From Maratus speciosus (taxonomy: Eukaryota; Arthropoda; Arachnida; Araneae; Salticidae), in the NCBI GenBank assembly GCA_963932465.1, contig OZ010790.1, positions 98,238,363 to 98,302,362 on the forward strand: a stretch of 64,000 nt of DNA, given 5' to 3'. The notes below the pieces were generated by a model. The model saw only the letters and a list, made by a program, of their open reading frames with translations. It was not told the DNA's origin and searched no databases. Made by a program: the position numbers and the translations under genes. Below are positions 11,201 through 23,011 of the stretch, one piece after another. Position 1 is the stretch's first letter, and each line of letters starts with the position of its first letter.

Positions 11201-12228
11201 GCTAATATTTATTAGGGATTATAGAGCAGCGTTCAGTAAGCAAAATTCTGGTTAAATTTATAAGAATATTTTTCATATTAACATAATTTAGACATTTCCA
11301 TGCAAAGTTCTTTTTCTTTTCTTTTCTTTTTTTTTTTTAAAGAAAGTTTGTTTTCTTTGCATAATTTTTATAAAATTAAAGAAATAAAAGGAACGTGTCA
11401 AAATGGAGATTTTCAATGACTTATCTGTAGGGTTGCTAGAAAGATGCTTTCAAAAATTCAAATTAGTCGCTTTTTCAGCTTCAATTTCTAAGCCAATATG
11501 AATATACATATAAATATCTTTGGGATAGACGGCCAATGTTTCATTAAAAGTTACAGATTAAGTTGATTTGTTTAATGTTTTTAAATGTCAATGGCCTTGT
11601 ATTTTTTTCTTGAGATTTTTCGCTTTTTTTTCTGTAAGAACAGTATATATGCACCTCTTTTGACAATTGCGGATCCTATTCGTCCTCTGAAGAGGCATAC
11701 AAAATATATTTTTAATATAAAAAATTAAAAAATAATCATTATTACACAATTAAAAGACATTTTATTCAAAAGTTTAATTCGTTACTAGTAATTTTTTTTT
11801 TTAAATATTGTCGATTATTTAGAAAAATGTTCCAAAAGTTGAACTGTTCACTGAGAAAAATGACGCTTTCAAATCTGAGTAAATCGATGTTTTCATTTTA
11901 TTTTGAAACTTTTTGTTTCAAATATGAAAACCCAATGCTTTCAATTTTGAAATACCAGCCATACTCAGTTTCAAACAAAATTACTTTTTATTCGTTAAAT
12001 GGGGTAAATTTCACCAAGGTAGTTCAATTTATTAACATTAATCACTATTTCTTATGATTTCGAATGAAGCGCTCCTGTCAGTAATATTTTATTACATGAA
12101 ACGTGGCGAACTACATTTTTATTGTGTCCGCGGAAGAACATTTAAAAACCGTCGTAAGGTGAGATCGCAGAAGCGGAAGCGTAGAGGTTTTTTTGTTGTT
12201 GTTGTTGCTGCTCTACTCAAGGTTGCAA
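11201..12228. other. Upstream region of the SAM-like exon
   Basis: It is AT-rich with several T runs. The last ~100 bp (12140-12228) are richer in G and C and could be 5' untranslated sequence of the following exon, but no core promoter motif stands out. A 76-residue frame at 11827-12057 has no domain and is probably chance. Confidence 0.35.
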
Positions 12229-12295
12229 ATGGACGATCACGTTAACGAAAGACTTCGGCAGTGGAATTTGGAAGAATTCGTCGACAATTTTGAAA
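12229..12295 (+). CDS. First coding exon, start of a SAM-like domain
   Basis: The ATG at 12229 opens a frame reading MDDHVNERLRQWNLEEFVDN then FE, and a strong splice donor GTAAGT follows directly at 12296. The exon is 67 nt, leaving phase 1. The LRQWNLEEFVDNFE pattern resembles helix 1 of a sterile alpha motif domain, so the protein may be a SAM-domain protein. The rest of the SAM domain should lie in one or more exons that I could not find among the transposons of 12300-22350. Linkage to the exons at 22360, 26392 and 28373 is inferred from strand, order and the existence of animal proteins combining a SAM domain with that C-terminal region. Confidence 0.5.
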
Positions 12296-12966
12296 GTAAG
12301 TTCATTCATTTTGTTGTTGTCGAAATTTTTTCCCATATTTTTATTGTTTTCACAATTTCTGTAAGTTGTCTTAAGATTAGGGTTAGCTATACACGATGTT
12401 TCACATTCGGCATTTTGATGATTGTAACATTAATGTTTTTGTCTTCATTTGTTCTTTCTGTTATTTTGACTACTAATTTTGATATATAATGCTTTATTTT
12501 TCATATAAAAATGATAATTTCAATCGTTAGACTATGAAACCCACGTAATCAACTTAATGTTTATTTGGCGCTTAAATTTTCACTTCGTTTATGAAATCCA
12601 ATTTTTATTTAGATTCCCCGCCCCCTTCCCTCTTAAAGTTAGTTGCAACATTTGTTAAAAGCAGTAAATGAAACAAACAAGATTTTCCCTTTATGATTTG
12701 AAATTCAGTATTCTGTTTTTATATTGATAGCATATTATGAAGTTTAAAATAATGTGCATTACGATTTTTATATAAATACGTTTAATAGAATGAAAATAAG
12801 AGAATTTTTTTCTCATATTTAGTTATTCTCCGAAAATAACCGTACCCATAGAGTTTAATCTCACAAATATTCTGTATTCTTTTGTATTTATCTCAGCCAA
12901 ATAATGAATTATTCTAGTTCTTAATCTTCCTTATTAATGAATTAAAATAAATATTAATGTTATAAA
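12296..12966. other. Putative intron sequence
   Basis: The sequence follows the GTAAGT donor. It is AT-rich and I see no repeat family or further exon in it. Confidence 0.4.
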
Positions 12967-14091
12967 TAGAGATGCACCGAATATTCGGTATCTATTCGGT
13001 ATTCGGCCATGTTACCGAATATTCGGTTTGGCCGATTATCAAGCTATTCGGTATGCCGAATATCGAAGTATTCGGCTAAAAAAACTTTTTAAACATTTTA
13101 TTAAAAACCGTATACAACTTCTAAGTTTAAGAGTCAACTTAAAAAGATATTCAGAATAATTAGAAACAGAATCATATTTAAATAAAAGAGAATGATTTTA
13201 CATTATTTATTTGCTGTTTGTTAAGTATTATTTAAGAAAATTAACCAATCACAAGGATTTTCATAGGAATTAATTATGTACAGATGCAAGTTTCTGAATA
13301 TTTTCCCGTAAATAATCTGTTTCTTTCTAAGATTTTCAGAACAACGTTTACAATCTCTGAAAAGGATTTCCCACTCCAGACACTGATGTAGAATGCATTA
13401 AAAAACTTCCTTGCTTAATCAAAGGGAGTAGAACAGTTATTCTTGTTAAGTTGCCACCATATAAAATTTGAATACATTGTATTATTTATTTACTTTTACT
13501 TTAGTCTCTTCCTGACCAACAAATAATATATGATCCTGCACAATATTTTCACAATTTCTCTTTGATTTTAAAATGTTTCTTTTAGAATTTAAGAAAATTT
13601 TATTCATCTGTTTTAATTCTCAGAAGAAGCCGTGAAATTTAAAATTTTACTAATTAAAAAAGGTTTATAACTATCCTCTTCTTGAATAACTCAAAACAGA
13701 TTTTTTTCAGCATAAAGTTTACGGTACTTTTCGGTTAGCTGGGCGCCAGTGTTATATATATATATATATATATATACATACATACATGTATATATACATT
13801 ATATATCTATGCATATGTTTTATATATACACACACATAGTATATATGTATATAAATATGTATGTATACATATTTATGTATACATAATACTGCCGGCCAGC
13901 TAACCGAAAAGTACCAAGTTTACTTGAAAAAAGCTCTTTATTAAAATAAAAGTTTCTGTTTTAAATATTATCTAAAATTGTTTTAAAATTTAACATTTTA
14001 ATGGCTATAAACTTTGAAATATAAAAGTATTCGATGAGCCAAATATTCGGTATTCACTTCACATGTAGGCCGAATATTCGGTGCATCCCTA
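12967..14091. mobile_element. hAT-like non-autonomous element, copy B
   Basis: The ends are TAGAGATGCACCGAATATTC and the inverse of TAGGGATGCACCGAATATTC. Subterminal CGAATATTCGGT palindromes are clustered at both ends. The body aligns with copies A and C. There is no obvious 8-bp target duplication, so one flank may be mutated. The element has no transposase frame and contains a smaller nested element at 13723-13915. Confidence 0.8.
13723..13915. mobile_element. 193-bp hAT-type MITE nested in copy B
   Basis: The terminal inverted repeats start GGTACTTTTCGGTTAGCTGG. The core is a long TA/CA-rich simple repeat. The 8-bp target duplication AAGTTTAC lies at 13715-13722 and 13916-13923. Copy A (near 10620) shows the uninterrupted site with AAGTTTAC only once. 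Eight-base duplications point to hAT. Confidence 0.88.
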
Positions 14092-14591
14092 GGCACCAAA
14101 AAAAAAAATTGCTGATAAAAAGCTTCGAAATTGATTTGATTCTGTACTGTTGCACATGTTTTCATACGTACTGGAAATTATTAAGTGTATAAATGTATGC
14201 ATGTTGTTTCTGTAAGATATTTTAATACCATATAACATTTGACTTTAGCATTTGTCATGTATTTAATTTCTTCCTGATTGAATAATATGTAGGGTAGATG
14301 TGCCAGTAGTAGACACGCTTTAATGTTTTTGGTTTATAAAAAAAATAACCAATAAACTTTTAGCATTATTTTGTTTTTTCAAAACTCCCTCTTGCATGTT
14401 TTATAATCTGGATTATTATTGACACCCTTAATCAAATCAATCATTAAACAGAAAATAATGTTTCAAAGTTTATGCAGTTTTTCAGTGAAAATCTTAATGA
14501 AGATTCTATGAGCCGGCTTCATTTAATAAATTTATATATTCTTCAATTTTTTTGAAATATTTGAATATTTTTAATGGAGTAGTAATAGAAA
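14092..14591. other. Non-coding interval
   Basis: I see no gene or recognisable repeat in this AT-rich stretch. Confidence 0.4.
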
Positions 14592-15215
14592 ATAGATAAG
14601 CTAAAACCTTTTAAAATCTCCAAATGCACAAACACAGCGGTAGAAATGATTAAAAAAAGTCACTGGTCCCAAGGACCAGTAAACATCAGAGTTTACTGGT
14701 CCGCAGACATCATCACTGGCCCTCTACATAAAATTATATTAAGTACCTTTAACACTTTGAGTGACCCCCCCCCCCCCTCTCCTCCTCCGAGAATATAAAC
14801 CAAACTTCCTTTCAGTTACCCAAAATTTTCGGCATAATAAATTGTAAAATTATAATTTGCTAAAATTTAAATAAGTAGTACATTAACAAAAACTGAAATT
14901 ATTAATTATGTATTTTATTTCCGTTTATTTATTTTAACTGGCTAAGTTTTTATGCTTATTGTAATGTTTGGTTGCGGTTTTTGTCAGGGATGGGAAAATT
15001 TAAGTTTACCTGTCAGAGAGGGAAAAAAGTTACTTGCTTCATCGGAATGTTAAAAGACATATTGAATAGATTTTTTTTTTTTTTTTAACCGAAATTTTTC
15101 TAATTTACCAATGTTTTTGAAGACAAAATAATATTTTGTATTTATCGCTAATGCTGCTTGGGGACAAGCATTAACAAATGTTATTAAATACAAGAATATT
15201 GTTTTGAATTTTTGC
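14592..15215. repeat. Segment duplicated at 19039-19790
   Basis: Blocks here recur downstream in the same orientation: 14634-15030 matches 19368-19760 (includes ACTGGTCC and GGACCAGT palindromes and a C-rich tract), and 15046-15215 matches 19039-19220. The block order is reversed between the copies, so a simple tandem duplication does not explain them. The first ~45 bases also match 20110-20155 inverted. Confidence 0.65.
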
Positions 15216-15702
15216 TTTATGGGCATGCAGTGCTCATACATGCAGTATTTTTTACTTACTGCCACATGCATGCACAATTTTTTTTTATTTTTTTCAGGGT
15301 TGTAATTTTAACCGGTCAAAATTGATTTTGACCAGGACACTGGATAAAAGTGGTTTTAACCGTCCAAAATTGGTCAAAAGTGGTCAGAAATGGTCAAAAC
15401 TGTTAAAAATGGTCTTAATTTTAATAATTATTTTTTCTTTGCAATTAAAAGTAACTTAATAAGTAATAAAAGTAACAGGCAGTTAAAAAAATAATACACT
15501 GATAAGTTAAGGAGGCTCATTAGTAAAATATGCTTATGCAATACAATAAGAAAGCTAGATCCATAATTGCCCTATCATTGTTAATAGTGTATCAACAGGG
15601 AAAAAAAATCGTTCTTCCTTTCAGCTGTTGATACAGGAGCATCTAAGAAATCTGCCCAGTATTGTTTAAAACTAGCAGCTGATGCTAAAGAAGAGGTAGA
15701 AA

Positions 15703-17218
15703 CAGGGTTGGCACGGTTTAAACCAAGTGGTTTTAACCATGGTTTAAACCACGGTTTAAACCAATTGGTTTTTTTGTCAAAAAAACCATTTGGTTTTTTT
15801 AGAAAAAGTCTAATATAATATTTTCTCTTGTTTGTAATTTAATTGTTTTAAATTATAGATAGAAGTAATTTCTACTTTTAACACTTCATCTCAGCAGTCA
15901 ACATGAGACATAATGAGCCTAGGTCATGTTTCTATGCATGTAGAAGGAAAATTAGCATGTGCTGATGAACATATCTGGTACTCTAAAGATTTTCCTTAAA
16001 ACATGTGAAATTAGAAAAGATAAAATAGATAAATATTATTCAATATTTAGCATAAAATATTTTCATTTAAAAAATGCAGATTATTTACAGCAGTTAATAA
16101 CAAAATACAATGATCTTTAAGATTTTGGTTAAGGCTGTTCTTAACTGCTCTGCTCAACAAGCGCAAAACGTTTTGACATATTTACAAATTCATTTTTTAA
16201 CGGAAAGGTATAAAATTGGAAAGCCTGGCCACAGAAGCGATTTGGAATTGAACTGTTTTTTCCATCTTTTGATCAATCGATTACCTATTGAGTTATCAGC
16301 AAATTCGATCACGTGACAAACCCGTTTTTCGCCTGCTCTTGAGAGCTTTTTCTCCCTTTGCGAGGAAATTCAGTTCAAAACGCCCACTTTGACTATTTTT
16401 TGAAAGATCTATTGAGTTAGTAAAAAAATGGAAAAAACAGCTCAATTACATAGTTTCTGAACAACAACACCAGCTAGTTTCGATCATTTTCGCACAAAAA
16501 TAAATTAAAACTTATGTCAGGAAGTTGCCTTTTTGGATTTGAGAACAGCCTTGTAAAAGAAAATTTTCTGGATTGGGATTGGGGAAGATTATCCTTAAAG
16601 AATTTAAAAGAGTAGCTTAAGATATCAAATTGAACAACACAGCTTGCAAAAATTGAATGCTATTTATAGCATTTCAGTAATACCAATCAATCTTTTCTGT
16701 TAGTTGCTGAATCTAATGGCCAAAAATGTTGACTTGGACACTGGGAGTTATCACTCAGAAAACAAAATAACCAGAAGTATTTGGATATTTAAAAAAAATA
16801 ATAATAATAACAACCACAGAATAATATATTATATTCATGAAATTGCATCAAATGTTTATTGATTGATTATTATATTATTAATCAAAGGATTCTTCATACG
16901 ATTTGCAAGGTATCAATGTTTCACTGCGTAGAGCAGTTTACTTTGAACATAAGACATAGGTGTTACTAATAATGTTTAAATTAGAAATGATTTCAATTTT
17001 CTATATAATTGATTGTAATTATTTAATTTAAATATTTTCTGAAGTTATATTACTTACATAATAGCCAAAAATGTTTATTTTATCAACAGATATGCATCTG
17101 TATACAATAGGAAATTATATTTAAAAAAACCCGGTTTAAACCAAAAAAACCTGGTTTAAACCAAATAAACCGGTTTTTTTGGTTTTTTACAAAAAAACCC
17201 GGTTTTTTTCCAACCCTG
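15703..17218 (+). mobile_element. hAT-type non-autonomous element nested in the outer hAT
   Basis: It starts CAGGGTTGGCACGGTTTAAA and ends with the inverse of CAGGGTTGGAAAAAAACCGG. The target duplication GGTAGAAA is perfect (15695-15702 and 17219-17226). Excising the element restores an open frame across the site (AADAKEEVENKFSLLVK) in the outer hAT. A second copy lies at 23012-25429 in the opposite orientation. It carries a MITE at 16129-16553. Confidence 0.9.
16129..16553. mobile_element. ~425-bp MITE nested in the inner hAT
   Basis: The termini are TTAAGGCTGTTCTTAACTG and the inverse of CAAGGCTGTTCTC. An inverted relative is at 35983-36411. The equivalent position of the other inner-hAT copy (near 23610) lacks it, giving an empty site. 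The TTAA ends of the 35983 copy suggest a piggyBac-like origin, which is tentative. Confidence 0.75.
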
Positions 17219-18143
17219 GGTAGAAAACAAGTTTAGTTTGCTTGTAAAGTAAGAAGTTTTGTAAGTGACAATGAAAACAAGATGAAACGCATGAGAGGAT
17301 TTTCAAAATGCATATAGAGACGAACTGTTTATTTCTTATGGATGTGCTGCACAGAGTCAGATAATATAGACGAACACGAGAACGCTGTTCGCAGAAAATT
17401 TTCAAAGTTTGCAGACAGTTCTGATGGTTTCTTTTACAAATTTCTTCATTAAAAAAAATTATCAAGACCCCGGGGGAGAATCAGTGCGAGGCCCGTCGCA
17501 GACTCTTGAGAAGGTCTGCAGACTATTTTTCAACTGGAGGAAAAAAAAGTTATCTAGAAATTATTTGCCATGTACCATGGTACAGTATTTTTTAGAAGAA
17601 GTGCCGCGGCATATATATTTATAAAACTTAAAAATATTGTAAGTATGGCGCTTATGCCGGAACGGCAGGTACGATGCTTTTTTTTTCTCCTGCTAGGGCC
17701 GGTAGCAGAAACAGTGTAGCACTGAAGCAGGTGCTGTAGATTATTTTAGGCTTTGCACATTAATTTAACAGATTAAAAATAAATTTTGTGTTAAAAAGTA
17801 AATGTTAAATGTTGATCTCTTTTAAATAAAGTTTATTTGGTTGGAAAGTTTTGCGATTGTTTATGCGCTTGTTTAGCGTTTCTCTGCGATTTGCGGCAAT
17901 TTTTTTTACATTCGAAAGGGCAATTCAGTTTTAATATCTTAGTAAATATTATCCTCTTTTCAATAAAGAACCCAATTCAGAACCCCCCAGTTGAGTGCAT
18001 GTAATGTAATGCGAGGGATTGGAAAGAGGACTTTTTCATTTTTGCTGTTAGCAGTGATGTAGGACTCAGGAGGGGCGTGGTGTTTTTTTGCAGAAAATTT
18101 TTAAGAAATTATTTGAGTTCGCAGACAGTTTTGCATTTTATCT

Positions 18144-18462
18144 AAGTCTGGTGCTGCACATTACTTGAATCTTGTAGGACAAGATATTACAAACACAAAC
18201 AAAGTTAATTCAATAATGAAGCATGTTATTGAAATGAAAAATTGCAGATGAGCATGAAGATAATATTGATAACATTGTTAAAATCATTAACAACGTATAC
18301 AAAGAAGTAAAACATTTATAAAATCAACTTAAGCCTATTTCCCTTGCTTTAGATAAACTTAAAAAAGAAGATGCTACTATATCTGATGCATGCGACGAAT
18401 GGTTAAGATTGCTAAAAGAAAAAGATCTTGAAACTTATTCTAAAATGATACAGTCTCGATAA
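18144..18462 (+). pseudogene. hAT transposase C-terminal remnant
   Basis: Two frames carry recognisable pieces. One reads GAAHYLNLVGQDITN then VNSIMKHVIE, like the hAT region around the conserved H-x-LNL. The other reads KPISLALDKLKKEDATISD then ACDEWLRLL and stops at 18460-18462. Stops and frameshifts separate them, so the gene is dead. With the fragments at 15624 and 17219 this identifies the outer element as a former autonomous hAT. Confidence 0.7.
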
Positions 18463-18760
18463 AAGAGCTTGTGTATAAAAAATAATTAAAACATTTGTGT
18501 TGTATCTTGGTGTTGTAATTTATGTTATGGCTTTTTTAAATTTGGTATTTGCTGGTGTTATGTTACTTATATTATGACATTTTTAACAAATGTTAACTTT
18601 GTTTTTAACATATGCTAGTAAAATATATTTGATTAGTAGTAAATAAATTGAATAGTCAATTTCAGTGGTCAAAATGGTCAAAATTGATTTTGACCAGGAC
18701 GGTTAAAACCGGTTTAAACCGCTGGTTAAAATCACCATGGTTAAAACCGAGACAACCCTG

Positions 18761-20484
18761 ATTTTTTTACTATTTGCTTTTTACAAATTCCCTTTCCCCT
18801 CTCTTTTTTTAGAAATAACGTTTGAAAAATGTTGGTATTTTGTTTTGAAAATATCATTGTTTTTGATTGGACTTAGATCAATTTTAATATTTATATGAAT
18901 CTCAGAATCATTATCATTACAAAATTTTATACTATTTGCTTTTTACAAATTTCTCTTCCCCCTCCCCCATCTCTCTCGCTCTCTCTTTTTTTCATAAAAT
19001 AACATTTGGAGAACTTTGGTATTTTGTTTGTAAAAGCATGTTAAAAGATAGATTGAATAGATCTTTATTTTTTTATTTTATTTTTTTTTTTTAACCAAAA
19101 TTTTTCTAATTTACCGATGTTTTTGAAGACAAAATAATATTTTGTATTTATCGCTAATGCTGCTTGGGGACAAGTATTATAACAAATGTTATTAAATACA
19201 AGAATATTGTTTTGAATTTTTAATATTATCTGTTAACCTTATATTAATTTTTATAATGAAATTGAATGAGTTTTTGAATATCCCTTGCATATTCTCCCTT
19301 GATCGTCTGTCATCTTTTTTGTTATGACCGACATTTTTTTTAGCGATTTTGCAACCCTGACTATTTTCAGCGGTAGAATTGATTTAAAAAAATCACTGAT
19401 CCCAAGGACCAGTAAACATCAGAGTTTACTGGTCTGCAGACATCGTTACTGGACTGCTACATAAAATTATATAAGTACCTTAACCCTTTGAGTGACACCC
19501 CCCACCCCTCTCCTCCGCCGAGAATATAAACCAAACTTCCTTTCAGTTACCCAAAATTTTCGGCATAATAAAATGTAAAATTATAATTTGCTAAAAATTA
19601 AATAAATAGTACATAAACAAAAACTGAAATTATTATGTTTTTTATTTCCGTCTATTTATTTTAACTGACTAAGTATTTATGCAAATTTTATGCTTATTGT
19701 AATGTTTGGTTGCAGTTTTCTCAGGGATGGGAAAATTTACGTTTACCTGTCAAAGAGGGGGAAAAGTTACTGTTAGTTACTGGTCCTTCGGACCACTAAA
19801 TTTTTTAAATTAGTGGTCCGATTGAATTTTTAGTGATCTCGGACCAGCGGACCACCAAGGATTTCGAACGCTGAAACACATACAGTACCATGACACAAAA
19901 AACTACATACGGCCGTTCCAAGGATTCTTGGATCTCCTTCTTCAGTGCGAGGGGCGCGGGGGTGAATCACAAAAATAGCCAGGGTCTATAACCGAGGGAT
20001 TCTTTGACCTCATTTTAATCTTTTAATATTTTTTTTTATCACACTGAGAAAGGGGATTCAAGAATACTCTTTGAAACGGCCGTATGTGGTTTTTTGTGTC
20101 ATGGTATTGTACGTATTTGTGCATTTGAACATTGTAAAAGGTTTTAGCTTATGCATTAAAACTCGCACAAGATGGTTGATTTATTGTAATAGATAACTTA
20201 TAGTAATAGAAAACTTTAAATTTTATGAATATACTAATGGCCATTTACAAAATTTCATTTATTTTTTAGGTTTATTATCATTTATTTTTTAGGTCCATTA
20301 CTGGAACACTTAATTAGTCAATTTCCAGTAATGGACACCCCATGTAGACATTGCTAAAAAATGCAATTTCAGTAATGTTCATACAGTATCTGTTATCTTA
20401 TTAACTTAAACATATAAACGGATCATTGTATATACCCTGTATTATAAGATGCAAACATTACACGACACTTTATTGTACAGTAAG
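18761..20484. repeat. Duplicated block region between hAT elements
   Basis: It contains two direct copies of an ACTATTTGCTTTTTACAAAT unit (18769 and 18937), the second copies of the 14592-15215 blocks (19039-19220 and 19368-19760), palindromic GGTCC/GGACC motifs (19770-19860) and the inverted repeat at 19887-20110. No gene is supported. Confidence 0.55.
19887..20110. ncRNA. Inverted repeat with a hammerhead-like motif in each arm
   Basis: The arms share ACGGCCGTATGT and TTTTTTGTGTCATGGTA in opposite orientations around a ~90-bp spacer. In the right arm (plus strand) the order is AUCACA, CUGAGA, stem II AAAG/CUUU, GAAA, stem III ACGG/CCGU, A, then UGUGGU pairing back with AUCACA for 6 bp. One core base is missing. 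In the left arm (minus strand) the core CUGAAGA is intact, but the GAAA element has become GGAA. Each arm therefore looks like a hammerhead with a single core lesion. Confidence 0.5.
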
Positions 20485-20492
20485 TAAATTAG

Positions 20493-21290
20493 TAGTGATA
20501 GGGATGCACCGAATATTCGGTATTCGGACATCTCACCGAATATTGGCGCACCGAATACTGAAAAAAACCTTGCACAACTTCTAATTTTAACTGTCGACTT
20601 ATAATGATATCCAGAACAATTAAATAAATAGAATTATATTTAAATAAAAAAAATAATAATTTTACATTATTTGCTGTTTGTAAAATTAAAGTTAAGAAAA
20701 TTAGTAAATTAATGTTTAAAAAAAAAAGATTTTCTTGACCACATTATCTTTATTAAAAGTTTGTTGAAAGATTTTAGGATCGCAAATTTCAGAGACTAAT
20801 CTAGGATGCCATTTAAAATTTTCCTTGCTGAGTTGCCATCATTTGTATAGATTGTATTATTTATTTTTACTTTAGTCGCTTCCGGACAAATAAAGAGTAT
20901 ATATGACCCTGTGAAGTTTTTCTTCCAATTTTTTTCACAATTTCTCTTTGATTTTAAAATGTTTGTTTCAGAATTTAAGAAAATATTCATTTGCTTTAAT
21001 TCACAGATGAAGTCATGAAATTTAAAATTTTATTAATTAAAAAAGTTTATAACTATCCTATTCTTAAGTAACTCAAAGTAGATTTTTGTTTCAGTATAAA
21101 GTTTACTTATAAAAAGCTCCTGTTTATCCAAATGTTATTTTCTGTATTAAGTATTATGTATTTTTTTAAATTAATATTTTAATGCCTTTGAAATAAAAAA
21201 TTATTTGTCCAGCCGAATATTCGGTAATTCGGTTCGCCTGTAGGCCGAATATTCGACATTCGGCCAAAATCACTATTCGGTGCATCCCTA
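20493..21290. mobile_element. hAT-like non-autonomous element, copy C, 8-bp target duplication
   Basis: The ends are (TAGTGA)TAGGGATGCACCGAATA and the inverse of TAGGGATGCACCGAATAG. The duplication TAAATTAG lies at 20485-20492 and 21291-21298, which implies six extra bases at the left tip. The body is shared with copies A and B. Confidence 0.82.
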
Positions 21291-21439
21291 TAAATTAGCA
21301 AAATAAAATAAATAAATAAAAATAAAAACATACAATCACGGGTGATTCTGTTCTAAATTTTTCGAAAATTTAAATCTTCGGTTATGAAAGTTTTAAAATA
21401 TCGGCCATCCGTCTGAAAATTCAGACATAAAAAAATCCT

Positions 21440-21985
21440 AAATTTTGACAAATGGGAACCAAAAAAATCCATTTTATCAATACATCATGGGGAAAGTGCG
21501 AATTTTGTCAAAGCATTGCAGTGAAAAATGAAAATTCCGTCAAAGGATCACAGGGGAAAACGTGAATTTCGTCAAAGTATCGCGTGGAAAAAACGTGCTT
21601 TTCATCAAGAGATCGCTGAAAAAGAACTCAAATTTTGTAAAAGGATCACACAAAAATGCTAATATCATCAAAGGATTACAAAAAAACACTAATTTTGTCA
21701 AAGGACTGTATAAAATACCTGAATTTCATCAGAGGATGATGGATAAAAGCCTGAAGTTCATCAAATGATGATGGAAAAAAGCTTGAATTTCATCAATGGA
21801 TGATGGAAGAAAGCCTGAATTTCATCAAAGTGTGACAAAAAAAAGCCTGAATTTAGTCAAAGGATTGCAAAAAAAATCGAATTTAAGCAAAAGATTGCCG
21901 GAGAAAATACGAATTTTATCAAAAAATCGCATGTAAAATGCAAATTTTGTCAAAGAATTGCATATAACATGCGATTTTCGTCAAT
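21440..21985. repeat. Minisatellite, ~30-33-bp units (CGTCAAAGGATCGC family)
   Basis: Degenerate tandem units alternate a TTTCGTCAAAGGATC-type half with an A-run half (GAAAAAATGCG). Units vary by several bases. The same motif recurs at 32640-34050 and, inverted, at 62520-63180. A 68-residue open frame through it is a by-product of the periodicity. Confidence 0.75.
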
Positions 21986-22359
21986 GGATCGCATAATTAG
22001 CCCCAGAGTAGGATCCCCCGCCCTCTATTGTAACCATTGAGATAATTTGCTGTGAATTTCAAAAGATTTATTTTTACTCAGAATCACCCCTGCATACAAG
22101 TTACAGTTTACCTAGATCTCTCAAGGTTAACATCAGTTTTGCACAAGTTAGCAATTCATAAAGGTAGGATGCTTTTTAAGTTCCTAACATTTTGAAAATG
22201 CTTTGAAATTCAGGAGATTTGGTTTATCCTTACATGTAGTGTGACAATCATAATGAAAAGCTTAAAATTTTTGCTTTATCTTTTTATTGTCATAGCTATT
22301 AATATAATTGTATTTAATATTATAATTCCATCTCTTATTGTATATTAATTTTTTTATAG
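21986..22359. other. Putative intron upstream of exon 2
   Basis: It is AT-rich and ends in a polypyrimidine tract and TATAG acceptor at 22350-22359. I see no repeat family. Confidence 0.4.
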
Positions 22360-22453
22360 ATTGATTCTGAATTCAAATTAATTTTTGATGAAAGGAAAGG
22401 CGACAGCTTTTGTTCAGAATTTGGAATAGTTTCAAATTCCATTATCTTACAAG
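22360..22453 (+). CDS. Internal exon of the SAMD3-like candidate gene
   Basis: The acceptor TTTTTTATAG precedes, and the donor CAAG/GTAGGC follows. The 94-nt exon reads IDSEFKLIFDERKGDSFCS, then EFGIVSNSIILQ plus one base (phase 1). The pattern I..EFK.IF followed by an IL-ending helix matches, from memory, uncharacterised animal proteins that carry an N-terminal SAM domain (SAMD3-like). The leftover G joins AA of the next exon to give glutamate, so the splice is in phase. Function is unknown. Confidence 0.55.
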
Positions 22454-23011
22454 GTAGGCATTGCGGAAGGTCCGCAGCTAAGGAATTTGCAAATTGGCTT
22501 GAATTAGATATGAGTACAGCTGAACCCTGCAATGAAAGTATGCAGTAAATATTTATGTGCATGTATAGTAAATTTCTAAATGTATATTCTATAGTAAATT
22601 CATTACTTTTACTAAAATAAATTTAACTGTTCTATTAACATTTTTGACAGGGTGTTTTTGTGAAATTTTGCGATTTTTTGTCCCCTAATACTTGTGAAAA
22701 TAAAAGTAGCATAATAAAAAAATGATCCTTTTTTTGGGGGGGGGGGGGAGGGGGTGCATTTTCTACCTACAGACTCATTTACATTTCTATATATGAATCT
22801 TCCACAAAAAGTATGAATGTCTTGTTCAACATACACAGTTAAAAATTTAAATACATGTGAAAGGGCCGTTTTAATAGAATAGAAAATAAAGCAAATTTTA
22901 TGATGTTGTCCTTGTGTAAAAAATACAATTCTGTGAATGGTTCTTTTTGTGAAATATAATTCTGTGAAGGATTCATTTTAGGAAATGGAATTCTGTGAAG
23001 GGTCCTAAAAT
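22454..23011. other. Intron with a poly-G tract
   Basis: It contains a run of G at 22736-22755 and no recognisable gene. The inner-hAT copy begins at 23012. Confidence 0.4.

Larger units (their letters stand above)
15295..18760 (+). mobile_element. hAT transposon (outer), decayed, 8-bp target duplication
   Basis: The ends are CAGGGTTGTAATTTTAACCG and the inverse of CAGGGTTGTCTCGGTTTTAA. The target duplication ATTTTTTT flanks both sides (15287-15294 and 18761-18768). Subterminal repeats of the TGGTCAAAA type occur at both ends. It retains transposase fragments at about 15624-15702, 17219-17250 and 18144-18462. A second hAT element is inserted within the coding part at 15703-17218. Confidence 0.88.
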
